This document shows positions 8,244 to 17,264 of a DNA stretch of 64,000 bases, one piece after another. A program made the position numbers and the translations under genes. The stretch spans positions 62,001 to 126,000 of the forward strand of contig NZ_BAGL01000124.1 of assembly GCF_000308875.1 (NCBI RefSeq), given 5' to 3'. A model generated the notes under the pieces. The model saw only the letters and a program-made list of their open reading frames with translations. It was not told the origin of the DNA and did not search any database. The stretch's first letter is position 1, and each line of letters begins with the position of its first letter. This DNA is from Nocardia transvalensis NBRC 15921 (GTDB lineage Bacteria > Actinomycetota > Actinomycetes > Mycobacteriales > Mycobacteriaceae).

Positions 8244-9194
8244 ATGACCACTGCACAGCACAAGATCGGGTCGGGTTTCGGGGCTGCCACCACCGCCGCC
8301 GAGGTCGTGGCCGGGATCGATCTGTCCGGCAAGCTCGCGATCGTCACCGGCGGCTACTCCGGTCTCGGCCTGGAGACGACGCGGGCGCTGGCCGGTGCGG
8401 GCGCGCACGTCGTCGTCCCGGCCCGTCGCCGCGCCACCGCCGAAGAAGCGGTGGGGGCCTTCGAGAATACCGAGATCGATGAACTCGATCTGGCCGACCT
8501 CGACAGCGTCCGCGCCTTCGCCGAGCGGTTCCTCGCGTCCGGACGCGGGATCGATATCTTCCTCGGCAGCGCCGGGATCATGGCGTTGCCGGAGACCCGG
8601 GTGGGGCCGGGCTGGGAGGCGCAGTTCGCGACCAACCATCTCGGGCACTTCGCCCTGGTGAATCGGCTTGGGCCCGCCTTCATCCCGGGTGCCCGCGTGG
8701 TGTCGGTGTCCTCGCGCGGTCACCACTTCGGCCCGGTGCGCTTCGACGATCTCGAATTCCGGCAGGGTTACGACAAGTGGCTCGCCTACGGTCAGGCGAA
8801 GACGGCGAACGTCCTGTTCGCGGTGCACCTCGACAGGCTGGCGCGAGATCACGGCGTCCGCGCGTTCGCGTTGCACCCGGGCCGGATCATGACGGATCTG
8901 GTGCGGTACCTGGATCGTGCGGAGCTGATCGCCGCGGGAATGCTCGACGAGTCGGGGGCGGTCACGGGCGAGGTGAAGACGCCGGAACAGGGTGCCGCCA
9001 CGCAGGTCTGGGCGGCGACGTCGCCCCGGCTCGACGGCTCGGGCGGCGTGTATCTCGAGGATTGCGATATCGCCGAGCCCGCACCGGCGGACGGCGCGCG
9101 CACGGGAGTCAAGGACTACGCGATCGATCCGGCGCTCGCCGAACGCCTGTGGGCGGTCTCGGCGGAACTCACCGGCGTGAACGCCTTCGTCTAG
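8244..9194 (+). CDS. short-chain dehydrogenase/reductase
   Basis: 316-residue NAD(P)-dependent oxidoreductase resembling the retinol-dehydrogenase/protochlorophyllide-reductase-like SDRs. The cofactor loop is TGGYSGLG (about residues 36-43), the structural motif region is LGSAGIM, NHLGHFALVNR follows, then the catalytic serine region VSVSSRGHH and the YGQAK active-site motif. Length is normal. It stands alone behind a MerR-type promoter and appears leaderless. Such SDRs are commonly induced by electrophilic or redox stress in actinobacteria; the substrate cannot be told from sequence. Confidence 0.9.
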   Translation: MTTAQHKIGSGFGAATTAAEVVAGIDLSGKLAIVTGGYSGLGLETTRALAGAGAHVVVPARRRATAEEAVGAFENTEIDELDLADLDSVRAFAERFLASGRGIDIFLGSAGIMALPETRVGPGWEAQFATNHLGHFALVNRLGPAFIPGARVVSVSSRGHHFGPVRFDDLEFRQGYDKWLAYGQAKTANVLFAVHLDRLARDHGVRAFALHPGRIMTDLVRYLDRAELIAAGMLDESGAVTGEVKTPEQGAATQVWAATSPRLDGSGGVYLEDCDIAEPAPADGARTGVKDYAIDPALAERLWAVSAELTGVNAFV

Positions 9195-9264
9195 ACCCCG
9201 GAGCACCGAGGCGTGGCCGTGTGGGCTGAGATGGGTTGTGCCCATCACGGTTCCGAGTGCGACC

Positions 9265-10071
9265 ATGCGACCTCGCACCCTCGTCCTCGCCGCCACGCTG
9301 GTCGCCGGGTGCGTCGCGTGTTCGCCGTCCGAGCCACCGGCAGCCGAGGTCCCGCCGCCTGCCGGTGTGACCGTGCCGCCGGTCGGCGCGGAATTCGATT
9401 ATCAGATGGGCGGCGCCTACCCGCCGCCGCCCGGAGTACGCGTCGTCACCCGCGATCACGCCGCACGGCCCGCCGCCGGGATCTACAACATCTGTTACGT
9501 CAACGCGTTCCAAGCCCAGCCGGACGGTGCGGCCGACTGGGGCGACCTGGTGCTGCGAGATGCCAACGGCGAGACCATCGTCGACGAGGACTGGAACGAG
9601 GCCGTGCTCGACCTGCGAACCGCGGACAAGCGCGAGCGCGTCGCGGCGAAGGTGAATGCCTGGGTCGACGGCTGCGCGGCCGCGGGCTATCAGGCCGTGG
9701 AGCCGGACAACTACGACAGCTTCACCCGCTCGCACGGTCTCCTGTCCGACCGCGACGCCCAGGCCTACATCCGCCTGCTGTCCGCTCACGCGCACACCGA
9801 TGGACTGGCCGTCGCACAGAAGAACACGGCGGAACTGGCCGACCGCCGGCGAGAGAACGGCCTCGACTTCGCCGTCGCCGAAGAATGCGGCGACCAGGAC
9901 GACTGCGGTGAATACACCGCCGCATTCGGTAACCACGTCATTGTCGTCGAATACACCAGTACGGGCTTGACCAACGCCTGCGCCCGCTGGGGCGGCTCGC
10001 TCAGCATCGTCCGGCGCGACCGCGAAGTCACCCCCGAGGGCGCCCCCGGTCACCTCCGCGCCGTCTGCTGA
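9265..10071 (+). CDS. GH114-like (endo alpha-1,4 polygalactosaminidase family) lipoprotein
   Basis: 268-residue exported protein. ATG at 9265 was chosen because it gives a compact lipoprotein signal peptide with lipobox LVAGC (cysteine at residue 16); the frame also extends to a GTG at 9238. The mature part is a TIM-barrel glycosidase fold: GIYNICYVNAF, IVDEDWNEAVLDL, a candidate acidic site VEPDNYDSF, HTDGLAVAQKNTAEL, FAVAEECGDQDDC. Family members cut alpha-1,4-linked galactosaminoglycans in cell walls or biofilms. It would be anchored to the outer face of the membrane. Substrate in this organism is not known. Confidence 0.8.
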   Translation: MRPRTLVLAATLVAGCVACSPSEPPAAEVPPPAGVTVPPVGAEFDYQMGGAYPPPPGVRVVTRDHAARPAAGIYNICYVNAFQAQPDGAADWGDLVLRDANGETIVDEDWNEAVLDLRTADKRERVAAKVNAWVDGCAAAGYQAVEPDNYDSFTRSHGLLSDRDAQAYIRLLSAHAHTDGLAVAQKNTAELADRRRENGLDFAVAEECGDQDDCGEYTAAFGNHVIVVEYTSTGLTNACARWGGSLSIVRRDREVTPEGAPGHLRAVC

Positions 10072-10098
10072 GCGGGCGTCCGGCTAGCGTGGACCGGC

Positions 10099-11013
10099 GT
10101 GACCCACAGTCCGATCGAGATCACCGCCGACGTCATCCGCGATCTGCTGCGCGACCAGCACCCCGACCTCGCCGGACTCCCGTTGAGTCCGGGCGCACGC
10201 GGGTGGGACAACCAATTGTGGCGGCTCGGCGACGATCTCGCCGTCCGGCTGCCCTGGGCGACACAGTCCGCGGACGCGCTGCTGCGCAAGGAATACGCCT
10301 GGGTGCCCACCCTCGCCCCGCACCTGCCGTTGCCGGTCCCCGTCCCGCAGCGTCTCGGCGAGCCCTCCGACCGGTTCCCGCGGCCCTGGATCGTCACCAC
10401 CTGGGTGCCGGGCTCGCCCGCCGACCACGCACCCGCCACCGACCCCGCCGCAGCGGACGCCTTGGCCGCCTTCCTCACCGCGCTGCACCGGCCCGCACCC
10501 GACGACGCGCCGGCCGGCAGCAGCCGCGGCGGACCACTGATCCACGGCACGGAGTTGTTCGAGCGGCAACTGACCGAAGCCATCGGCCTGGGACTGATTC
10601 CCGATCCGGATGCCGTCCGCGCGATCTGGGCGGACGCCGTCGACGCGCCCGAGTGGACGGGCCCGGCGCTCTGGCTTCACGGCGACCTGCATCCGGCGAA
10701 CGTCCTCACCGCGCACGGAACCATCAGCGGCATCATCGATTTCGGCGACCTGTGCATCGGGGATCCGGCGTGCGACCTCGCCGCCGCCTGGCTGTTGCTC
10801 CCCGAGGGCACCGCCGACCGCTTCCACCGCGCCTACGGACCGACCGCGGACGCCGCCACCCTGCGCCGCGCGCGCGGCCATGCCGTCGTACGGGCCCTCG
10901 TCGGAATCCTGGTGGGAGAGGCGGGAATTCACGGCCGCCCCGGCGGCAAACCGAGCTGGGGCCCGCCCGCACACGCCGCCCTGAGACGCCTGACCGCGTC
11001 ACTCACCCACTGA
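10099..11013 (+). CDS. aminoglycoside phosphotransferase (APH) family kinase-like protein
   Basis: 304-residue protein of the APH/choline kinase fold. The nucleotide-binding N-lobe is at residues about 20-110. The catalytic loop LWLHGDLHPANVL (about 193-205) has the invariant Asp and Asn, followed by the metal-binding IIDFGDLCIGDPACDLAAAW. GTG start at 10099. Members phosphorylate small molecules such as aminoglycosides, macrolides or sugars; nothing here shows drug resistance. Transcribed with, but 27 bp after, the GH114 lipoprotein gene. Confidence 0.85.
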   Translation: MTHSPIEITADVIRDLLRDQHPDLAGLPLSPGARGWDNQLWRLGDDLAVRLPWATQSADALLRKEYAWVPTLAPHLPLPVPVPQRLGEPSDRFPRPWIVTTWVPGSPADHAPATDPAAADALAAFLTALHRPAPDDAPAGSSRGGPLIHGTELFERQLTEAIGLGLIPDPDAVRAIWADAVDAPEWTGPALWLHGDLHPANVLTAHGTISGIIDFGDLCIGDPACDLAAAWLLLPEGTADRFHRAYGPTADAATLRRARGHAVVRALVGILVGEAGIHGRPGGKPSWGPPAHAALRRLTASLTH

Positions 11014-11037
11014 CTCGGCAGAGCGGGACCGCCTTCG

Positions 11038-11139
11038 TCACCCGGGCGTCAGGAGAAAGTCCAGTACCACCCGCCCGCGCAGGCCACCGGTCTCCAAAAG
11101 GCGATGGGCCTCGGCGGCGTCGCATTCCTCGAGCGCCGA
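11038..11139 (-). pseudogene. remnant of a zinc-type/quinone oxidoreductase (MDR) C-terminus
   Basis: Just after the stop of the esterase gene, and in the same frame, about 34 codons read ALEECDAAEAHRLLETGGL followed by RGRVVLDF and a stop at 11038. The pattern (alternating acidic helix, then G-L-R-G-R-V-V-L) is the typical C-terminus of medium-chain dehydrogenase/quinone oxidoreductases. No start or Rossmann domain is left, so it is a decayed fragment. Confidence 0.5.
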
Positions 11140-11142
11140 CCG

Positions 11143-12126
11143 TCAACGGGCACCGGGCTGCGGGGCGAAGTGCTGCCGTACCGCCTGCGCGAACCACTCG
11201 TCCCGGACTCGCCGGGCGCGGGCGCTGACGGCCGCGCCCGGCACGATCCGGTCGAACCCGTGCCAGCAGCCCGGATAGAGTTCGAAATCGACAGGGACAC
11301 CGGCGGCGCGCAGGTTCTCGACATAGGCGACGGTTTCGTCGCGGAACGGCTCCAGATCGCCGACGTAGGTGAATGCGGGTGGGAGCCCGCCGAATTCGGT
11401 CGCCCGCGCCGGGGCGGCGTACGCGGGCACATCCCGGGTTCCGTACCGGGCGCCCAGATACAGCCGCCACGCCGCGGCATTGGTCACCGAATCCCACACC
11501 GGCGCATCGTTGTCGCGCGACGACTCGGTCACCGCTCGATCGTCGATCATCGGATAGATCGGCATCTGGAACGCGAGGGATATCTCGCCCCGGTCCCGCG
11601 CGTACAGCGCCAGGGCCGCGGTCAGTCCGCCACCGGCGCTCTCCCCGCCGACCGCGAGCTGATCGCTCCGCACGCCGAGGCGCCCGGCGTGATCGCGCAA
11701 CCACGTCAACGCCAGATAGCCGTCCTCGAGCGCGGCCGGATACGGCGCTTCCGGACTCAGCCGGTAGTCGGGCGCGACAACGACGCCGCCGCTGCGGGCG
11801 ACCAGGCGGCGGCAGGTCGGCAGATCCTGCTCGGGACAGCCGAGCGCGTATCCCCCGCCGTGGAACCACACCATCCCCACGACATTCGACGGAGGGTCCA
11901 GCGGCTCGCAGACCAGCAGGCGCAACCTTGTGCCGTCACCTCGCTCCACGAATTCCCGCCGCACCCGCAGACCGTCCGGCCGCCACGCCGACAGCATCGG
12001 TCTCGTCAGGCGCGTCACCCGGTAGGCCCGCCGCAGACCGGTCTCGCCGTGCCGGGACAGCACCCGCCGCCACCAGATCCCCCACCGGCGCAACTGCGGA
12101 TCCATCGCCTCCCGGCCGACCGTCAT
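11143..12126 (-). CDS. alpha/beta hydrolase fold-3 esterase (hormone-sensitive lipase family)
   Basis: 327-residue carboxylesterase. HGGGYALG oxyanion motif, nucleophile elbow GESAGG (a GDSAGG variant), catalytic Asp near YVGDLEPFRDE and His in CWHGFDRI. ATG at 12126 was chosen because AGGAAGG lies seven bases upstream; another ATG exists at 12150. Members hydrolyse short-chain or steroid esters. It is monocistronic and oriented away from the APH gene. A fragment of another gene abuts its 3' end, indicating past rearrangement. Confidence 0.9.
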   Translation of the reverse strand: MTVGREAMDPQLRRWGIWWRRVLSRHGETGLRRAYRVTRLTRPMLSAWRPDGLRVRREFVERGDGTRLRLLVCEPLDPPSNVVGMVWFHGGGYALGCPEQDLPTCRRLVARSGGVVVAPDYRLSPEAPYPAALEDGYLALTWLRDHAGRLGVRSDQLAVGGESAGGGLTAALALYARDRGEISLAFQMPIYPMIDDRAVTESSRDNDAPVWDSVTNAAAWRLYLGARYGTRDVPAYAAPARATEFGGLPPAFTYVGDLEPFRDETVAYVENLRAAGVPVDFELYPGCWHGFDRIVPGAAVSARARRVRDEWFAQAVRQHFAPQPGAR

Positions 12127-12197
12127 CGACTCGCCTTCCTGCCGCCTCATCGCGGATCAATTATGGACAAATGTCCGGAGCAGTGTCCACCGCGCAG

Positions 12198-12593
12198 TCA
12201 CGCGGGTTGCGGCGACCGGCCCGCACCGGCCCGCACCCACGCGACCGCGAAGGAGATCGCGAAGGCCAGATGGACGACGACGAAGATCTTGGCGAGTTCG
12301 CGCGCGTCACCGCTGACGACGCCCCACACATCGTTGGCGGCAACGACGGTGAAGCCCACCAGATTCGCGAGCACCACGGTATTGCGGATCGAGGCGGGTG
12401 TGGACGCGCGCGCCATCCAGTTCAGCACCGCGATGCCCAGGAACGGCCCGCCGAGCAACCGGAGCAGCGCGAGCAACTGGGGCGAGGCATCGTCGGGCAC
12501 GGCGCCGACACCGAACTGCGCCGGCACCAGCAGCAGTGAAAGTCCAATGGCCGCAAGGTAGATCGCGGCGATGACGAGAAGTGGCTTGTACAT
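12198..12593 (-). CDS. small four-helix membrane protein
   Basis: 131-residue integral membrane protein with four hydrophobic segments (about 4-23, 41-60, 72-92, 100-120). It resembles the small DUF4345-like/hypothetical membrane proteins common in actinobacteria, but I do not assign a family firmly. It is divergent from a merR gene and shares with it a 53-bp operator region containing long inverted repeats, so it is the probable MerR target. Function unknown. Confidence 0.8.
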   Translation of the reverse strand: MYKPLLVIAAIYLAAIGLSLLLVPAQFGVGAVPDDASPQLLALLRLLGGPFLGIAVLNWMARASTPASIRNTVVLANLVGFTVVAANDVWGVVSGDARELAKIFVVVHLAFAISFAVAWVRAGAGRSPQPA

Positions 12594-12603
12594 CTGATCG
12601 ACT

Positions 12604-12656
12604 CCATAATGGATAGTCCTACTATCTGTAATAGAAAGCTACACTATCCGTTATGG
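12604..12656. promoter_or_regulatory. inverted-repeat operator between merR and the membrane-protein gene
   Basis: CCATAATGGATAGT (12604-12617) and ACTATCCGTTATGG (12643-12656) are inverted copies matching at 13 of 14 bases. A third partial copy, ACTATC, lies at 12621-12626. The region is AT-rich and separates two divergent genes, so it is the natural site for the MerR protein encoded next to it. Confidence 0.65.
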
Positions 12657-12679
12657 GGATGTCCAGAGGTGAGCCGAGT

Positions 12680-13324
12680 ATGCGGATGGCGGAGCTGAGC
12701 CGGGAGTCCGGGATTCCCGTCGCGACGATCAAGTACTACCAGCGTGAAGGGTTGCTCCCGCCCGGCGAACTGACCAGCCCGAACCAGGCCCGCTACGGCG
12801 CCGCGCACGTCCGCCGCCTGAAACTCGTTCGCGCGCTGACGGATATCGGCGGGCTGTCGGTCGCCGCCGTGCGGGACGTACTCGCCGCGATGGACGAGCC
12901 GGACGCCTCGACCCACGACATCCTCGGGCTGGCACAGCACGGACTTCCCGTGTCGCACATCGCGATCGGCGACGCGGACCGCGCGTGGGCGATCGGCCGC
13001 ATCGAGGAGATCATCGCCGAGCGAGGCTGGCGGCCGCCGCCGGGCGCGCCGCTGATCGAGGATCTCGTCGGGGTGCTGTGCACCTTCCGTGAGGTCGGGC
13101 ACGAATGGGTGCTCGACGCGCTGCCCCGCTACGCCGAATCCGCCGAACGCGTCGCCGAGGCCGATATCGACGCCGTCGGGCGGCTCGGATCCACCGACGC
13201 CGTGGTCGAAGGCGCGGTGGTCGGTACCGTACTCGGCGACGCCCTGCTGACCGTGCTGCGCCGCATCGCCCACGCCGAAATATCCAGACAGCGCTTCGGC
13301 ATCGGGGATACGCGGCGCTCGTGA
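12680..13324 (+). CDS. MerR family transcriptional regulator
   Basis: 214-residue regulator. The winged-helix domain starts MRMAELSRESGIPVATIKYY and continues QREGLLPPGE and QARYGAAHVRRLKLVRALTD, a classic MerR pattern; the remaining 140 residues form an effector or dimerisation part without metal-binding cysteines. I prefer ATG 12680, which has GAGGTGAG upstream and leaves the operator free. ATG 12653 would add nine residues but lies inside the inverted repeat. It likely controls itself and the divergent membrane protein. Confidence 0.88.
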   Translation: MRMAELSRESGIPVATIKYYQREGLLPPGELTSPNQARYGAAHVRRLKLVRALTDIGGLSVAAVRDVLAAMDEPDASTHDILGLAQHGLPVSHIAIGDADRAWAIGRIEEIIAERGWRPPPGAPLIEDLVGVLCTFREVGHEWVLDALPRYAESAERVAEADIDAVGRLGSTDAVVEGAVVGTVLGDALLTVLRRIAHAEISRQRFGIGDTRRS

Positions 13325-13363
13325 TCCCGGCCTACCGCTCAGCGCGGCGAGCTCACCACGGAC

Positions 13364-14593
13364 TCACGCTCCGACGCGCCGGTTACTCGCCGACCGCCGC
13401 ACACTCCGGGCGGGCGCCTCGGCGACGACGCCGCTCCGGTCGGCGCCGCCGGTGAAGCGGCGGACGATCAGGGCCGAGCGCAGGTGCCACAGCCCAGTGA
13501 GCGTGGTCGGATCGCAGCCGGTGAGCTGTGCGATGCGTTTGAGCCGGTAGTCGATGGTGTTGGTGTGGACGCGCAACTGCCGGGCGGTGACCTGGCGATT
13601 CAGATCGTTGGCGAGATGACGGGTCAGCGTGCGCAACAGCTCGGGCCGGGTGTCGAGCGGCGCCAGCAGCGCCTGGAGCGCGTCCCGGCCCGGTCCCGGG
13701 CGGGTGAGCTGGAAGGGCAGGACCACGTCGTCGAGCCGGTAGAGGCGGGGCGTGGCACGCAGCTGCACGGCGGTCTCGAGCAGTTCGTGCGCCTGGCGGC
13801 CGACGCCGGGAATGTCCCCGGCTGCCGCGTCCAGGACCACCGCGACGAAAGAGCTTCCGGCACAACGCGACAGCGTGCCGATCAGGTCACCGAGCCGCTC
13901 GTCCTCGACCAGCTCCATCGGCAGCAGCAGCGTGCCGCCGTCGGCGCCGAGGAACGACAGCGCGCTCAGCCCGAAGCGGCGCGCGAGTTCGTCCTCGACC
14001 CGGTCCACGGCGATGCGGGGCGCGTCGCCGGAGTCGTCGTCGGCGGGCAAAGCCACGGCCACGACGTGGTACCGGTCGGCGATCTCGATCCCGCAGTGCC
14101 GGGCCAGCGTCCCGGCGGGCTCGCCGTGCAGCAGGGCCGTCGCCAGCTGCCGGGCCGCCGCGTGACGGGGATCGCCCGCCCGCAGCCGGCTCGTATAGGC
14201 GCGGGTGACGGCGATGTGCAGCGTGTGCAGCACGTCGAGCTGCCGCCGCATCACCGCCATCGCGGCCGCGACGTCCGCGGGCTCGAGCAACCCGGACGCA
14301 CGGTCGGTGCCCAGCCGGAACCCCTCCTGCACGATCTGCTGCAACCGATCCAGCGAGACGCCCCGATCCGCCCACCGGCGGGCGATATCCTCCAGCTGCG
14401 CGACGGCCGGGCCGACCTCCTCGCCGCGGAAGGCGCGGATCGCCAGTTCCCGGCACATGCGCACGACATCGACGGTCTCCGCCGGCCGCGTGTCGGGTCC
14501 GGGCCGATCCGGACGGTCCGCGGCGACCCGACTCGGTCGCGATAGCGCCGACAGCTGCTCCACCGAGTCGATCACCGTCACCGAACCTTCCAC
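13364..14593 (-). CDS. PucR/CdaR family transcriptional regulator
   Basis: 409-residue regulator with the CdaR/PucR layout: an N-terminal helical sensory region (about 40-140, similar to RsbT co-antagonist-like helical domains), a central GGDEF-like domain (about 165-290) and a C-terminal PucR HTH_30 domain (LLRTLTRHLANDLNRQVTAR, then LRVHTNTIDYRLKRIAQLTG). GTG start at 14593; a second GTG at 14581 follows GGAAGG and is possible. It is divergent from an aldehyde dehydrogenase gene 285 bp away, the likely target. The gap between them shows no repeat I trust. Confidence 0.88.
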   Translation of the reverse strand: MEGSVTVIDSVEQLSALSRPSRVAADRPDRPGPDTRPAETVDVVRMCRELAIRAFRGEEVGPAVAQLEDIARRWADRGVSLDRLQQIVQEGFRLGTDRASGLLEPADVAAAMAVMRRQLDVLHTLHIAVTRAYTSRLRAGDPRHAAARQLATALLHGEPAGTLARHCGIEIADRYHVVAVALPADDDSGDAPRIAVDRVEDELARRFGLSALSFLGADGGTLLLPMELVEDERLGDLIGTLSRCAGSSFVAVVLDAAAGDIPGVGRQAHELLETAVQLRATPRLYRLDDVVLPFQLTRPGPGRDALQALLAPLDTRPELLRTLTRHLANDLNRQVTARQLRVHTNTIDYRLKRIAQLTGCDPTTLTGLWHLRSALIVRRFTGGADRSGVVAEAPARSVRRSASNRRVGA

Positions 14594-14878
14594 GTATGAT
14601 TACTGTTACTTGCAGTGGCAGCATCCTACAGAGGTAGTGAACAGCCGTGCACCGAATTGGCCGATAACCGGATTATTCCCAGGTGAATTCGATCTAGCAG
14701 CGGTGCACGCACGTACACAGTCGGCTCGAGCGGCGGCCAAGAGTGGTGGTTCGGCGCGCGGTGATTTTCCGGGTTCGGCGTGAATAGTGACGCGTGGGCG
14801 GGGTAGCGCGGGCCGTGGGGCGTGACGAGTAAGCCCGGCCACGCGTATGAACCGGCCGCTGATACGGAGGACTGCGTT

Positions 14879-16249
14879 GTGAGTACCTATGTGACGACGA
14901 ACCCGACCACCGGAACCACCGAACGCGAATTCCCGGGACTGGCCGACGACCGAGTGTCCGAGATCGCCGACCGTTCCGCCCAGGGATTCCAGGCATGGCG
15001 GACTACGCCCGTGCCCGAACGCGCCGCCGCGCTGGCGCGGACCGCGGATCTGTACGAGAAGCGATCGGCCGAACTGGCGGCGGCCATCACTAGGGAAATG
15101 GGTAAACCGGCGCAGCAGGCGGCCGGGGAGGTGCAGCTGTCCGCGGATATCTACCGCTGGTACGCCGAGCACGGCCGCGACCTGCTGACCCCCGAGCAGC
15201 TCGATCCCCAGGGCGCCGAGGAATCGCTGGTCCAGACATTGCCGATCGGGCCGCTCGTCGGCGTGATGCCGTGGAACTACCCGTACTATCAGGTCGCCCG
15301 TTTCGCCGCGCCGAATCTGTTGCTGGGCAATACGATCATCCTCAAACACGCGTCCATCTGCGCGGCCTCCTCGGCGCTCATCGCCGACGTCCTGCACGAG
15401 GCGGGAGTTCCCGGCGACGCCTATATCAACGTGTACGCGAGTTCGGACCAGGTCGCCGAACTGCTGGCGCATCCGGCGATTCGCGGAGTCTCGCTGACCG
15501 GAAGCGAAAAGGCCGGCGCCGCAGTCGCTTCGAAGGCCGCCGAGAATCTGAAGAAGTCGGTCCTGGAACTCGGCGGTTCCGACCCCTTCATCCTGCTGGA
15601 CACCGACGATATGGCCAGAACCACCCGTATCGCGGCGGGGGCGCGCCTGTCGAATGCGGGGCAGGCGTGCAATTCGCCGAAACGCTTCATCGTCCTCGAC
15701 GAACTCTACGACGACTTCGTGCAGGGCCTGATCGGTGAATTCAAGCGCGCGGTGGTCGGCGATCCGGCGGATCCCGGGACCGAGGTGGGTCCCCTGTCGT
15801 CGGTGTCCGCGCGCGACACCGTGGCCGACCAGATCGCCACGGCGGTGCGGCAGGGCGCGACGCTGCATACCGGCGGCTCGCCCGGCGACGGCGCGTTCCT
15901 CGAACCCGCGGTCCTCACCGGCATCACCCCGGAGATGGACGCCTACTCCGAGGAGATCTTCGGTCCGGTCGCCATGGTCTACCGGGTCTCCTCCATCGAC
16001 GACGCGGTGCGGCTCGCCAACGATGTCGGATTCGGCCTGAGCGGGTCGGTGTGGAGCACCGACCTCGCCAAGGCCGCGGAGGTCGCCGACCTCCTCGACG
16101 TCGGCATGGCCTACGTCAACGAACACGGAACGACGTTGCCCGGCTTGCCGTTCGGCGGCGTCAAACGCTCCGGTTACGGCCGCGAACTCGGGCGTTGGGG
16201 CATGGGCGAGTTCGTCAACACCAAACTCCGCCGGACCGCCGCGCGCTGA
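14879..16249 (+). CDS. NAD(P)-dependent aldehyde (succinate-semialdehyde-type) dehydrogenase
   Basis: 456-residue aldehyde dehydrogenase. Residues: PIGPLVGVMPWNYPYYQV (cofactor channel), SLTGSEKAG, the general-base glutamate in LELGGSDPFI and the nucleophile in GQACNSPKRF, then EEIFGPVAMV and PFGGVKRSGYGREL. The closest general match is succinate-semialdehyde dehydrogenase (GabD-like). GTG at 14879 was chosen for the GGAGG eight bases upstream; the frame is open further to 14822. It is divergent from the PucR regulator and converges with the next gene. Confidence 0.9.
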   Translation: MSTYVTTNPTTGTTEREFPGLADDRVSEIADRSAQGFQAWRTTPVPERAAALARTADLYEKRSAELAAAITREMGKPAQQAAGEVQLSADIYRWYAEHGRDLLTPEQLDPQGAEESLVQTLPIGPLVGVMPWNYPYYQVARFAAPNLLLGNTIILKHASICAASSALIADVLHEAGVPGDAYINVYASSDQVAELLAHPAIRGVSLTGSEKAGAAVASKAAENLKKSVLELGGSDPFILLDTDDMARTTRIAAGARLSNAGQACNSPKRFIVLDELYDDFVQGLIGEFKRAVVGDPADPGTEVGPLSSVSARDTVADQIATAVRQGATLHTGGSPGDGAFLEPAVLTGITPEMDAYSEEIFGPVAMVYRVSSIDDAVRLANDVGFGLSGSVWSTDLAKAAEVADLLDVGMAYVNEHGTTLPGLPFGGVKRSGYGRELGRWGMGEFVNTKLRRTAAR

Positions 16250-16264
16250 CCGTCACGCGACGGT
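16249..16264. terminator. short hairpin between convergent genes
   Basis: ACCGTC-ACGC-GACGGT forms a six-base stem that overlaps both convergent stop regions. There is no T-run. It may act as a weak bidirectional terminator. Confidence 0.3.
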
Positions 16265-17260
16265 GATCGTGGCGCCCGCCTCGAGCATCCGCCGGACGGC
16301 GTAGGCCGGATCGAGCAGCCCCTCCGGAGTGTGGATGCCCGCCGGTACGGCGTCCCCGCGCAGGCCCAGCAGCCGCTCGAGGCCCAGGGCGACGCCGAGC
16401 GCGGTCAGCGGGCGCTGCCCGTCCGGGTGGAGCAGGTAGCGGCTCGTCTCGAGCGGAGTGCCGTCGGGTCCCGTGCCCTCGAGGTCGATCCGGACTTCGA
16501 GGGAGGGGCCGTCGCGGCGGCTGCCGACGGCGAAGTCGAAGCGCACGTTCGGCGCGCCCGTGGCCAGGGCCAGGCTCGGCACGTCGAGGATGGGGATACT
16601 CCGGGCGGGCAGGGCCGTGCCGCCGACGCCCGCCACCATCGCGTCCGCCTCGTCACCGGTCAGCCAGGTGAAGACGCCGTCGCGGCGGACGAGTCCCGCC
16701 GAGGTCGCCGCCAGGAGGCGTTCCAGATCGGCGACCGCCGCGGGCCCGCCCGCGTCGGTCTCGTCCAGCACCGCGCCGATCCGGATGGTGTCGACCCGGT
16801 CGAATTCGCGGGCGACGTCCAGGACCGCGAGGACGACGAGACCGGCCAGATAGTGGCTGGCCAGGAGGACCGGGGCGGCGGCCGGTCGCTGAGCGCCCGC
16901 GACGACCTCCGGCGCGATATCCACCAGACCGCTGGAGATGCTGAGGTACGGCACCGCGGTGCGCTGTGCGTAGCGCAGACCGTGCAGGCGAGCATCCCAC
17001 ACCGCCGCGACCACCGCGGAATACGTCTCCCCCGCCGGAAGCCCGAGATCGCCACGCTCGAGATCGAGGGTCACGGCGTCGGCTCCGCCGAGTTCGCGGG
17101 CGACCCGCCGCGCGCGGCCGAGGTTCCGCCCGGCGATGGTCAGCGGCAGTTCGGGGTGCCACCGCCGCAGGACGGCCGCGGCCCCCGCGCCCGCCTGACC
17201 CGAACCGCCCATGATCAGTACCGAATTCCACTGTCCCACCGCCGATGTCCTTCCACTCAC
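16253..17260 (-). CDS. saccharopine dehydrogenase-like NAD(P)-binding protein
   Basis: 335-residue Rossmann-fold protein. The dinucleotide motif is VLIMGGSGQAGAG (about 14-26), followed by LTIAGRNLGRARRVAREL; the rest resembles saccharopine dehydrogenase/homospermidine synthase-type folds. The reaction is unknown; lysine biosynthesis is unlikely because bacterial members of this group are diverse. GTG start at 17260. Two tandem TACATTTTGTA palindromes lie directly upstream and the divergent TetR gene is 62 bp away, so it is very probably TetR-repressed. Confidence 0.8.
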   Translation of the reverse strand: MSGRTSAVGQWNSVLIMGGSGQAGAGAAAVLRRWHPELPLTIAGRNLGRARRVARELGGADAVTLDLERGDLGLPAGETYSAVVAAVWDARLHGLRYAQRTAVPYLSISSGLVDIAPEVVAGAQRPAAAPVLLASHYLAGLVVLAVLDVAREFDRVDTIRIGAVLDETDAGGPAAVADLERLLAATSAGLVRRDGVFTWLTGDEADAMVAGVGGTALPARSIPILDVPSLALATGAPNVRFDFAVGSRRDGPSLEVRIDLEGTGPDGTPLETSRYLLHPDGQRPLTALGVALGLERLLGLRGDAVPAGIHTPEGLLDPAYAVRRMLEAGATITVA

Positions 17261-17264
17261 TCAA

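Noticed and set aside
9230..9246. GATGGG/CCCATC hairpin before the GH114 gene
   Set aside because: Six-base stem without context of a terminator; may be chance, and overlaps the alternative start region.
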